64,000 bases of DNA. It comes from Microtetraspora sp. NBRC 13810 (GTDB lineage: Bacteria > Actinomycetota > Actinomycetes > Streptosporangiales > Streptosporangiaceae). The position numbers were made by a program, and so were the translations under genes. Within the stretch, counting starts at the first letter, position 1. Each line of letters starts with the position of its first letter. The stretch spans positions 372,001 through 436,000 of the forward strand of contig NZ_BSRQ01000004.1 in NCBI RefSeq assembly GCF_030268685.1. Reading direction: 5' to 3'. A model generated the notes under the pieces. It was not told the DNA's origin and searched no databases. It was given only the letters and a program-made list of their open reading frames with translations. Positions 15,675-23,831 of the stretch are shown here, one piece after another.

Positions 15675-16666
15675 CCCTCGCCCGCGGTGACGTCTGGGTC
15701 CGCGCCGAGGACACCAGCGTGGTCGGCGCGATGCGCAAGGCCGCCGCCGATCTGGCCGCCGCCGCCGGGTTCTCCCGGGTGCGCACCGAGGAGACCTCCA
15801 TCGCGGTCACCGAGGCGGTCTCCAACCTCGTCAAGCACGCGCAGGAGGGCGTCGTCCTGATCCGCGCGCACCCCGGCTCGCCCGCGATGATCGAGTTCGT
15901 CGCCATCGACAGGGGCCCCGGCATGTCCAGTTTCCCGCGCGCCCTGAGCGACGGCTACTCCACCTCCGGCACCCTGGGCATCGGCCTCGGCGCCATCTCC
16001 CGAATGGCCTCCGGCTACGACGTGTACTCCCTGCCCGGCAGGGGCACTGTGCTGACCATGCACTTCTCGGCCGCCGAAGAGATGCGTGTCCCGCCGCGCG
16101 CGAGCGGGCTGTCCCGGCCCATCGGCGAGGAGGAGGTCTGCGGCGACTCCTTCGCCGTCGCCGACCGCGGGACCACCGTGACGCTGGTGCTCTGCGACGG
16201 GCTCGGCCACGGCCACGCCGCCGCCGAGGCGTCCCGCGAAGCGGTGCGCATCTTCGCCGGCACGCCCGACCTCGCGCCCACGGAGATCCTGGAGCGCGTG
16301 CACCACGGCCTCGGGCACACCCGCGGCGGCGCGATCGCGATCGCCCGGGTCGGGGCGGAGAGCGTGACCTACGCCGGGCTGGGCAACGTCGCGGGCTGGA
16401 TCGTGCACGACGACAGCCGCCAGGGCATGATCTCGCTGCCCGGCATCGTGGGACACCAGGGCCGGCGGTTCCGCCAGTACGAGTACCCGCTGCCCCCGGG
16501 CGCCACCGTCGTCATGCACTCCGACGGGCTGACCAGCCGGTGGAACCCGGCGACCATGCCCGGCCTGTTCGCGCACGGGGCGGCGGTCATCAGCGCGACC
16601 CTGCTGCGCGAGGCGGGCAGCCGCAGGGACGACGCCTGCGTGGTCAGCCTCAAGGCGGCCCGATGA
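15671..16666 (+). CDS. ATPase-PP2C fusion (RsbT-like domain plus RsbX-like phosphatase)
   Basis: A 331-aa protein from a GTG overlapping the rsbT stop (GTGA). Residues about 1-135 form an RsbT/RsbW-like HATPase (EETSIAVTEAVSNLVKHA; DRGPGM; GTLGIGLGAISRMA). Residues about 150-330 form a short PP2C domain with metal-binding Asp residues in VCGDSFAV, VLCDGLGHGHAA, MHSDGLTS and RRDDACVV, closest to RsbX. RsbX dephosphorylates RsbR/RsbS and resets the stressosome; here it is fused to a kinase-like domain, so one protein could have both opposing activities (inference). Confidence 0.88.
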   Translation: MTLARGDVWVRAEDTSVVGAMRKAAADLAAAAGFSRVRTEETSIAVTEAVSNLVKHAQEGVVLIRAHPGSPAMIEFVAIDRGPGMSSFPRALSDGYSTSGTLGIGLGAISRMASGYDVYSLPGRGTVLTMHFSAAEEMRVPPRASGLSRPIGEEEVCGDSFAVADRGTTVTLVLCDGLGHGHAAAEASREAVRIFAGTPDLAPTEILERVHHGLGHTRGGAIAIARVGAESVTYAGLGNVAGWIVHDDSRQGMISLPGIVGHQGRRFRQYEYPLPPGATVVMHSDGLTSRWNPATMPGLFAHGAAVISATLLREAGSRRDDACVVSLKAAR

Positions 16667-18333
16667 CCGACCGCGAGCTTGTCCGGGTCGCCCTGGCCGA
16701 CCACCAGGACGTCTTCGCCATCCGCCGGTTCGGCCGCGGGATCGCCGAGCTGGCCGGGCTGCGCGAGCAGGACCAGATCCGGGTGGCGACCGCGTTGAGC
16801 GAGGTCGGCCGGGAGGCGTTCGCCGCCGGCGCCGGCGCCACCGTCGTGTTCTCGCTGGAGGAGCGGGATCTCGTCATCGCGGTGAACCATCTGGCGGGGG
16901 CCGACCTGGCGGCCTCGGAGGGTGTCACCCTGGCCGGACGCCTGGTCGATGAGATCACCGTCGATATCGGGGCAGGACGGATCCGTATGAGCAAGCGGCT
17001 GCCCTTCAACAGCGTGCCCCCGTCCCTCGACGAGCTACGGGCCGAGATCGCCCGTCTCACCCCGAGCAACATGCTCGACGAGGTGCGGCAGCACAACCGG
17101 GAGCTCGCCGCCACCCTGGAGCAGGTCCTGCAGCTGAACACCGAGCTGCAGGAGACCAACCGGGGGGTCATGGCGATGTACAACCAGTTGTCCGCGGAGC
17201 TGGAGGAGACCAACCGCGGCGTCGTCGCCCTCTACGCGGAGCTGGACGAGAAGTCCACCAGGCTGCGCGAGGCCAGCGAGACCAGGAAGCGGTTCTGGAC
17301 CACGGTCAGCCACGAGCTGCGCACGCCGCTCAACTCGGTCATCGGCCTGGTCCGGCTGCTGGTGGGACCGGGTGGCGAGCCCCTCGCCGAGGAGCAGGCG
17401 CACCAGGTCAGGCTGATCGGGAGTTCGGCCGAGACGCTGCTCGCCCTGGTGGACGAGCTGCTGGACATGGCCAAGGCCGAGTCGGGGCGGCTCGAACCGC
17501 ACCCGTCGGTGATCGACGTGGTCGCCCTCGCCGAGCGGCTGCGCATGGCGCTGGAGCCCTCCGGCGAGGCGAGCGACGTGACGCTGAGCGTCCGGGTGGC
17601 CGACTCGGTCCGGGAGATGTTCGTCGACGAGGTCATGCTGACCAGGGTGCTGCGCAACCTGCTGTCCAACGCGCTGAAGTTCACCGAGCACGGCACGGTC
17701 ACCCTGGTCGCCGACCTGGACGCGGTCACCAACGAGGTGATCTTCACCGTGTCCGACACCGGGATCGGCATCCCCGCCGAGTACCACGAGCGCGTCTTCG
17801 AGGAATTCTTCCAGGTGCCCGGCCCGATCCAGGTCAGCGCCAAGGGCACCGGCCTCGGCCTGCCGTACGCGCGGCGGGTCGCCGAGGCGCTGGGCGGGGC
17901 GCTGGAGCTGGCCAGCGAGCACGGCGCGGGGACCACGCTGACGCTGCGGGTGCCGCGGCAGATGGAGCCGCCGGAGATCCAGCGGGTGCTGATCGCCGAC
18001 GACGACGCGGACTTCCGCGCGCTGGCCGGGCGGATGCTCGTCGGGTACGCGGCGCACGTCGACGAGGCGAGCGACGGGGCCGAGGCCCTGGCGCTGATGT
18101 CGGCGAACCTGCCCGACGTGGTCCTGGTCGACCTGCTGATGCCGCGCCTGGACGGCTCCGCGCTGCTCCAGCACATGGCCGAGGACGAGCGGCTGCGCCG
18201 GATCCCGGTGATCACCGTGACGTCCGGTCCGCCGCAGGGGTCGGAGTCGCGTCACGCGCTGTCCAAGCAGGGGCTGCGCCGCGACCACCTGCTGGCCGCC
18301 GTCCACGCGGCGCTCGGCAGATCCCGTGGCTGA
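16663..18333 (+). CDS. Hybrid histidine kinase with degenerate RsbT-like N-domain
   Basis: A 556-aa cytosolic protein. Residues about 1-110 look like an RsbT-fold HATPase, but the N-box Asn is lost (ALSEVGREAF). A coiled coil (about 125-205) contains two copies of the motif ETNRGVMAMY/ETNRGVVALY. HisKA follows with the His in FWTTVSHELRTPLNSV (about 222), then HATPase ([32 protein letters not shown]) and a C-terminal receiver (VLIADDDADF; VVLVDLLMPRLDG). The ATG overlaps the upstream stop (ATGA). It links a phosphorelay to the stressosome operon, perhaps docking through the degenerate domain (inference). Confidence 0.9.
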   Translation: MTDRELVRVALADHQDVFAIRRFGRGIAELAGLREQDQIRVATALSEVGREAFAAGAGATVVFSLEERDLVIAVNHLAGADLAASEGVTLAGRLVDEITVDIGAGRIRMSKRLPFNSVPPSLDELRAEIARLTPSNMLDEVRQHNRELAATLEQVLQLNTELQETNRGVMAMYNQLSAELEETNRGVVALYAELDEKSTRLREASETRKRFWTTVSHELRTPLNSVIGLVRLLVGPGGEPLAEEQAHQVRLIGSSAETLLALVDELLDMAKAESGRLEPHPSVIDVVALAERLRMALEPSGEASDVTLSVRVADSVREMFVDEVMLTRVLRNLLSNALKFTEHGTVTLVADLDAVTNEVIFTVSDTGIGIPAEYHERVFEEFFQVPGPIQVSAKGTGLGLPYARRVAEALGGALELASEHGAGTTLTLRVPRQMEPPEIQRVLIADDDADFRALAGRMLVGYAAHVDEASDGAEALALMSANLPDVVLVDLLMPRLDGSALLQHMAEDERLRRIPVITVTSGPPQGSESRHALSKQGLRRDHLLAAVHAALGRSRG

Positions 18334-19900
18334 CCCCGGGGCCACCGTGCTGGTGGTGGACGACACCCCGACGAAGCGTTACATCCTGTCGAGCTGGCTG
18401 CGCAGGGCCGGGCACGAGGTGCTGGAGGCGTCCGGCGGCCAGGAGGCGCTGACCAAGGTCGCCGACCTGCGTCCGGACCTGGTGGTGCTGGACGTGCGGC
18501 TACCGGACATCGGCGGGTTCGAGGTCTGCGAGCGGATCAAGGCGGATCCGGCGACCTCCTCCATCCCGGTCATCCAGATCTCCGGCAAGGCCATCACGCC
18601 GGACGACCGCACCGAGGGGCTGGAGCGCGGCGCCGACGCCTACCTGGCCGAGCCGATCGAGCCGCAGGAGTTCACCGCCACGGTCGAGGCGACCCTGCGC
18701 TACTACCGGGCGCGGCAGCGGGCCGAGCAGATGGCCGCCCGCCTCGCCCAGCTCGCCGAGATCACCCTGCGGATCAACGAGGCCGAGACGTTCGACCACC
18801 TGTTGAAGGTCGCCGTGGAGGGCGCGGCGGCGATGCTGGAGCGGCAGGCGGAGGTCCTCGCGCTGCCGCCGGACGGCAGGGTGCGCAGGTACGGCGGGCG
18901 GCCGGGCGGCGCGGCGGCGGCCGAGCCGGGCGGCCAGGACCTCCTGGCGCGGTTCCGCCAGATCGCGCCGGGCGACCAGGCGGGCATCAAGACCGTCACG
19001 CTCGACCCCGGCGCGTGGCCGACGGCGGTGCCCGGCGCCGACGTCGAGGCGCCCGCGTCCGGCGTGCTGTGCCGTACCAGGCAGGGCTCGCCGCACGTCT
19101 ACCTCGGCACCCGGACGCGCGCGCCGCTCGCCCCGGACGAGGGCAACCTGCTGCGCCAGCTGTGCCAGGCGCTGGCGCTGGCGGTGGACGCGCTGCGCGC
19201 CTACACCGAGGAGCACACGATCGCGCTCACCCTGCAGCGCAGCCTGCTGCCGTCGCGCCTGCCGGACGTGCCCGGGCTGTCGTTCGCCGTGCGCTACCAG
19301 CCGTCCACCGACAACGTGGAGGTCGGCGGGGACTTCTACGAGGTGTTGCAGCTCGGTGACCGGCTGCTGGTGGCGATCGGCGACGTGGCGGGACACTCCC
19401 TGCACGCGGCCACCGTGATGGCCGAGCTCCGGCACGCCCTGCGCGCGTCGATCATCGACCGGGTCGACCTGAGCGCCACGTTGAACCTGCTCAACACGGT
19501 CCTGCGCCGCTACCACCCGGGCATGACGGCGACCGTGTGCCTGCTCATCATCGACCCGGCCACCGGGGAGATCGAACTCGCGAACGCCGGGCACATCCCG
19601 CCGCTGCTGGTGAACGACGAGGCGAGCTACCACCGGTTCGGCAACCTGCTGCTGGGCGTGGCCGACGAGCGGTACCGGGTGGATCCGCTGCACTTGGCCC
19701 CCGGCGGGAGCATCGTGCTGTTCACCGACGGGCTGGTCGAGGAGCCGGCCATCCCGCTCGACGACAGCCTGGAGGTGGTCCGCTCGCTGTCGGAGACGAT
19801 CGGGGAGGATCTGGACGCCTTCTGCGACCGGCTCACCGCGAAGTTCGGCTCCCGGGCCGACGACGTCGCCCTGGTCGTGCTCCGCCGCTCACCGGCGTAG
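18326..19900 (+). CDS. Receiver-GAF-PP2C (SpoIIE) phosphatase
   Basis: A 524-aa protein whose GTG start overlaps the end of the hybrid kinase by eight bases. The receiver (residues 1-125) has VLVVDDTPTKRYIL and VVLDVRLPDIGGF; the usual Lys is replaced in AYLAEPIEP, as in a known actinomycete subgroup. A divergent GAF-like part spans about 140-300. The PP2C domain (about 310-520) has GGDFYEVL, AIGDVAGHS, LFTDGLVEE and SRADDVALV. It probably dephosphorylates a STAS anti-anti-sigma factor; the STAS gene just across (20389-20757) is a candidate substrate. Confidence 0.92.
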   Translation: MADPGATVLVVDDTPTKRYILSSWLRRAGHEVLEASGGQEALTKVADLRPDLVVLDVRLPDIGGFEVCERIKADPATSSIPVIQISGKAITPDDRTEGLERGADAYLAEPIEPQEFTATVEATLRYYRARQRAEQMAARLAQLAEITLRINEAETFDHLLKVAVEGAAAMLERQAEVLALPPDGRVRRYGGRPGGAAAAEPGGQDLLARFRQIAPGDQAGIKTVTLDPGAWPTAVPGADVEAPASGVLCRTRQGSPHVYLGTRTRAPLAPDEGNLLRQLCQALALAVDALRAYTEEHTIALTLQRSLLPSRLPDVPGLSFAVRYQPSTDNVEVGGDFYEVLQLGDRLLVAIGDVAGHSLHAATVMAELRHALRASIIDRVDLSATLNLLNTVLRRYHPGMTATVCLLIIDPATGEIELANAGHIPPLLVNDEASYHRFGNLLLGVADERYRVDPLHLAPGGSIVLFTDGLVEEPAIPLDDSLEVVRSLSETIGEDLDAFCDRLTAKFGSRADDVALVVLRRSPA

Positions 19901-19922
19901 CCCCTTCACCGTCGTAGCCCCT

Positions 19923-20384
19923 TCACCGGCGTGGCCGCCCACCGGCCGGCCCGGGTTCGCGCAGCGCCATGCGCAGCCGTACCCGGGAGCGGCCCTCCTG
20001 CTGGTGGACGGTGAACTCGTCGCACAGGGTGCACATGAGCCACAGTCCGTAGCCTCGGGCGCCGGGCACCAGCGGCTTGCCCGCGGGGACGTGCCGGGCG
20101 GACAACCGGCCGGCGCCGTCGGTGATGTCCACGGTGAGGGCGTCGGCGTCCTGCCAGATGGCGACGGTGCCGTGCGCGCCCGCGTGCTCCAGCACGTTGA
20201 TCGCGGCCTCGTTGACCGCGAGCATGAGGTCGTCCGTCCTGGCCTCGTCGAGCCCGGCCCGCGCGGCGTGCCGCCGCACCCGGTCGCGCAGCGCGTCGAG
20301 GTCGCGGGTGATCGGCCACTGCCGGGCGGTGCCCTCGGGGTTCTCGCGGTCCCCGGGGGCTCCGGGTGGGCCGCCCGCAGTCAT
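19923..20384 (-). CDS. RsbW-like anti-sigma ATPase
   Basis: A 153-aa HATPase: N-box DDLMLAVNEAAINVLEHAG (about residues 51-69), ITDGAG, then GARGYGLWLMCTLCDEF. It matches actinomycete RsbW/SpoIIAB-like proteins that bind a sigma factor or its antagonist. It lies four bases after the STAS gene on the same strand, giving the classic antagonist/anti-sigma pair. The sigma factor itself is not in the window. Confidence 0.88.
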   Translation of the reverse strand: MTAGGPPGAPGDRENPEGTARQWPITRDLDALRDRVRRHAARAGLDEARTDDLMLAVNEAAINVLEHAGAHGTVAIWQDADALTVDITDGAGRLSARHVPAGKPLVPGARGYGLWLMCTLCDEFTVHQQEGRSRVRLRMALREPGPAGGRPRR

Positions 20385-20388
20385 GCCG

Positions 20389-20757
20389 TCACCCTGCGGC
20401 TCCGGGGAGGGCGGCCAGCGCCTCCTCCCGGGTCGGGTACACGGCGAAGGCCCTGATCAGGCCGGTGATCTGGAACACGCGGGCGATGCGGGCGTTCAGG
20501 GCGACGAGCGCGATCACGCCGCCGCGCCGCAGGACGTCGTTGCGCACGGCCAGCACGATCCGCACCCCGGTGGAGTCCAGGAAGGACAACTCGGTGAAGT
20601 CCAGGACCAGGTGACGGTGCTCGGGGCGGAGCCGGCCGGCCAGTTCGGCGCGCAGTTGCTCGGCGTTGGTGTAGTCCAGGTTGCCTGCCAGGGCGAGCAC
20701 GCACACGTCCTCCCGTTCGGTCTCGGTCGAAGGGGTCACCTGTACGGCAGCGGTCAC
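20389..20757 (-). CDS. STAS anti-anti-sigma factor (RsbV-like)
   Basis: A 122-aa single STAS domain: LALAGNLDYTNAEQLRAEL, then LDFTELSFLDSTGVRIVL with the phosphorylatable Ser in DSTG. It should compete with a sigma factor for the adjacent RsbW-like protein and be reactivated by a PP2C phosphatase such as 18326-19900. The GTG at 20757 overlaps the stop of a small upstream ORF (TGGTGACC), with GAGG seven bases before. Confidence 0.9.
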   Translation of the reverse strand: MTAAVQVTPSTETEREDVCVLALAGNLDYTNAEQLRAELAGRLRPEHRHLVLDFTELSFLDSTGVRIVLAVRNDVLRRGGVIALVALNARIARVFQITGLIRAFAVYPTREEALAALPGAAG

Positions 20758-20873
20758 CAGAACACCTCGGCGGGGATGGGGAGGGAAACGCGCGGCTCCC
20801 ATTCGTCGTCGCGCGGGACGGAGAAGCCGGGCCGCCGTGCGCCGTGCCCGATCACCACCACTTCCCCTCTCAC
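20754..20873 (-). CDS. 39-aa small protein coupled to the STAS gene
   Basis: GTG at 20873 with AAGGGGG eight bases upstream opens a 39-codon frame that ends in a TGA overlapping the STAS gene GTG. The sequence (start RGEVVVIGHGARRPGF, end SLPIPAEVFW) is acidic/hydrophobic with no transmembrane stretch. Tight coupling plus a good ribosome site support translation. Function is unknown; it may simply couple translation or may be a small partner of the switch. Confidence 0.45.
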   Translation of the reverse strand: MRGEVVVIGHGARRPGFSVPRDDEWEPRVSLPIPAEVFW

Positions 20874-21109
20874 GTCGCCGCCCCCTTCGGGTGAGGACGT
20901 CGGCCCGCGTCGCCAGCATAGGTCCGCCCGGCCGCTCCCCGCATGCCCGGCCGCGAGGTTCCCGGCCGATCGGACGCCTCCGATCGATGATCACCAGCAG
21001 ACATCACGATATGCCACCAATGTACGTGCCCGCCGTTCCCGGCAGGCCCATCCGCCCGTCCGTGCCCACGGCTCTCCCGCACCGGTGCGGCGTGCGGTGC
21101 GGCCGGGGT

Positions 21110-23116
21110 TCAGGGGGCATGTTCGATCATGATGGGCTCGCCGTTGGCGACGAGGGTGTCGCCCTGCTGGACCGGAGTGCCGCTGCCGTCCAGGCGGCGT
21201 ACCCGCTCAGCCTTGGGGCCGATGGTGATCTCGGCCGTCCCGGTGCTGGTCCAGACGATCTCCGCGGGGCGGCGGCGGCCCCCGTCGAGGACGGTGAAGT
21301 CGCACCGCCACACGTTCTCCGGCAGGTTGATCGCCGTACCGTTGCCGCAGGCCAGGCTCTCCGCGTGGGCCAGCCAGCGCTGGGCCTGCTCCACGGCCAG
21401 CGCGGCGCGGGTCGGGGTGCCGCCCTCGGCCTGCAGGACGATCGGGATCTTCGAGCCGCCCCAGTTGTAGAAGTACATGCGTTCCAGGTTGACCTTGCGC
21501 GCGTAGACGCCGACGAGGAAGAACCGCACCGCGTAGTTGCGGGCCGTGATGTCGTCCAGCGGGCCTTCCAGCGGGATGGAGTACGTGGTGCCGGTGTTCC
21601 ACAGCCGGGGGTGGATGCCCGCCCGGTGGAACTCGCGGTCCACGGTGGCGGTGAGCTCCAGCATGGTCTCCGGCGGGTCGGAGGCGGTGCGCTGGTAGAG
21701 CTTGATCCCCGCGACGTCGCAGTGGTCGTACCCGTGCAGTTCGGCGAAACGCCGCAGAGCGCTGCGGCCCTCCTCGGTCCACAGCAGCCCCATCCCGGGG
21801 CAGACCACGGTCGCCTCCGGATCGGCGTCCTTGATGATCGCGTTCGCCCGCCTGGTCATCTCCACCAGCGTCTCCGCGCTTCCCGTGTAGAACCGGCGGT
21901 CGTTGCCGAGCACCCACAGCTCGTAAGCCTCGATCCGGCCCCGGTAGCGCTGCGCGACCGAGCGCACGAAGGCGTCCCAGTCCACCAGGTCGTCCGGCGG
22001 CGCGGCGCGCGAACCGTCCGGGTACGGCGCCGCCGGTCCGTCCGGGCTCGCCCAGGCGGGCGTGCCGCCCATCACGAAGAGCGCCGGCAGCTCTGCGCGT
22101 TCCGCTCCGGACACCTGGCGGTCGAGCACCGTCCAGTCGTACTCGCCGCGTCTCGGCTGGATCTGCGCCCACCGCGTCTCGCTGTCCCACAGCCGCACCG
22201 CCCCCACCCGGAAGGCCGGCATCGCCCCGGTGGCGCTGTTGAGGGTGACCCCGAAGAGCGTGCTCGGCACGGGCGCCGCCGGTAACGTCCAGGCCGGCCC
22301 GGTCACCCACTGCGCCGGGGGCCGGGTGTCCGAGATCAGCGGCCGGGCGACTGCGAGGAAGGTCAGCCCCGCCACGACCAGGACCGCGCCCACGAGGGCG
22401 TACCGCCGCCAATGCCGCCCTCCCACCCGCGAGGCCCGGGTACCGCCGACGCCACGTCCCCGCTTCCCGGCCCTGTCTCCGGGCTTGTCTCCACGGTTGT
22501 CCCCGGGCTTGGCTCTGGGCTCCTCCGGTGCGGACGCGGCGGCGTTCGCAGGTGCCACCGCCTCGGGTTCCGCGCTGCGGGGGGACGCGATCCCGGGTGC
22601 CGCCCCGGCGGATGCCGTACCGCCCGGCCGCTCGGTCCCGGCCACCGTGGCTCCGGGCGCAGTGGCTCGGGGCGTCCCGGTGCCGGGGGTCCCGGGCGTA
22701 TCGCGGGTCTCGGCGGTCGCGGGGAGCGCAGGAGGTGCGGAGGGCGTGGGCGACACGAGCGGCGCGGGGGACGCGTTCTCGTGCGGCGCGAACACGGGGG
22801 CGGTGGGAAGTGGAGCGGTGCCGGGGAGTGCGGTGGCGGAGGGCGCGGGCGGCGCGGGGGCGGATGCTGCGGGGGTGGTCGTCCTGGCGAGGGCGGCCTG
22901 CCAGTGGCGGTACAGCTCGGCGAGCTCGGCGGGGGTGGCGCCGCAGGCCCTGGCGATGCGCTCGATGGTGCCGTAGCTGTCCGGCACGACCTCGCCCCGG
23001 CAGTAGCGGTGCACCGAGGACCTGCTCATGCCGGTACGGCGGCCCAGCGCCTCGTACGTCCGGCCGCTGCGCGCCTTCATCGCGGACAACAGCTCGGCCA
23101 GCTTCTCTGCCGACAC
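21110..23116 (-). CDS. HTH-transmembrane-extracellular glycosidase-like fusion
   Basis: A 668-aa predicted membrane protein. Residues about 1-75 form an XRE-type HTH (TYEALGRRTGMSRSSVHRYC; IARACGATPAELAEL), followed by about 150 residues of Ala/Pro/Gly/Thr-rich low complexity, one transmembrane helix (RYALVGAVLVVAGLTFLAV, about 250), and an extracellular barrel-like domain (about 285-600) resembling GH39/GH5-type glycoside hydrolases (RVGAVRLWDSETRWAQIQP; YELWVLGND; YFYNWGG). The usual acid/base pattern NE at the strand-4 position reads WVLGND, so activity is doubtful. GTG 23116 is preferred (GGGGGAG upstream). It may be a membrane-bound sensor; the role is inference. Confidence 0.75.
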   Translation of the reverse strand: MSAEKLAELLSAMKARSGRTYEALGRRTGMSRSSVHRYCRGEVVPDSYGTIERIARACGATPAELAELYRHWQAALARTTTPAASAPAPPAPSATALPGTAPLPTAPVFAPHENASPAPLVSPTPSAPPALPATAETRDTPGTPGTGTPRATAPGATVAGTERPGGTASAGAAPGIASPRSAEPEAVAPANAAASAPEEPRAKPGDNRGDKPGDRAGKRGRGVGGTRASRVGGRHWRRYALVGAVLVVAGLTFLAVARPLISDTRPPAQWVTGPAWTLPAAPVPSTLFGVTLNSATGAMPAFRVGAVRLWDSETRWAQIQPRRGEYDWTVLDRQVSGAERAELPALFVMGGTPAWASPDGPAAPYPDGSRAAPPDDLVDWDAFVRSVAQRYRGRIEAYELWVLGNDRRFYTGSAETLVEMTRRANAIIKDADPEATVVCPGMGLLWTEEGRSALRRFAELHGYDHCDVAGIKLYQRTASDPPETMLELTATVDREFHRAGIHPRLWNTGTTYSIPLEGPLDDITARNYAVRFFLVGVYARKVNLERMYFYNWGGSKIPIVLQAEGGTPTRAALAVEQAQRWLAHAESLACGNGTAINLPENVWRCDFTVLDGGRRRPAEIVWTSTGTAEITIGPKAERVRRLDGSGTPVQQGDTLVANGEPIMIEHAP

Positions 23117-23414
23117 TCCGCTCCCCCGTCCCGCCGGGCCGGACCGTCCGGCCACTTCCAGATCAGCGGATTATCCCAGCAGGACGTGAACGGCCCAGGT
23201 CCCACGCGTGATCATTTCCCGCTGTCCCAACCGGTTGCGCGAGGTGACCGCACCTTGTCACCCTGGCTTCCAACGGGGGCCCGGCCGGCACCCTTGACGG
23301 GGTGACGGCCGGACTCAAGCGGCCCCGGGGGCACCGCGTGGTGCCCCCGTCACATCTGGCCGCACCGGACGCCGGAGGAGCACTGACCACCGGCGCCGGA
23401 GTGACGGACGCGGC

Positions 23415-23825
23415 TCAATATCCGACGGTGAACCTCGTCCGGCGGTGGCGGGGCCGCTCGGCCTCGTCCAGCGGCGCCACGGCGAAGTCCTCCATGGAGA
23501 TCGCCGAGTCGCCCGCGGCGTCGACGAGCAGTTCGTCGGTTCCGGTGCGGTATCCGCCGGTGCGCCGGCCCGGCTCCAGGAGCGCGGGCGGGCTGAGGTA
23601 GGTCCAGTCGGCGCCGGTGTCCGCGCGGCAGACGTCGAGCTGGCGGGCGCAGGCGAGGGCGATGGGACGCCAGTCCGGGGGGAAGTCCGGAGTGTCCACC
23701 ACGGTGGCGCCGCCGGTGCCGGGCGGCCTGCGGGTGACGGCGGTGACCCGGTGGCCGCGGGACGACGCCTCGGCGACCACCCGGCGGCCCACGTTTCCGG
23801 CGGCTCCGAAGACGGTGATGCGCAT
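23415..23825 (-). pseudogene. NAD(P)-binding (NmrA/YwnB-like) protein with internal deletion
   Basis: The 136-aa frame starts with a normal Rossmann motif (ITVFGAAGNVGRRVVAEA) and ends like full-length relatives (DWTYLSPPALLEPG ... GDSAISMEDFAV ... RTRFTVGY). In between, VTRRPPGTGGA jumps straight to VVDTPDFPPDWRP. Relatives are about 205-215 aa, so roughly 70-75 residues of the central Rossmann fold are missing without a frameshift. It is probably inactive. It lies six bases downstream of the EamA gene and was probably part of the same operon under the MarR regulator. Confidence 0.7.
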
Positions 23826-23831
23826 GTCAGA

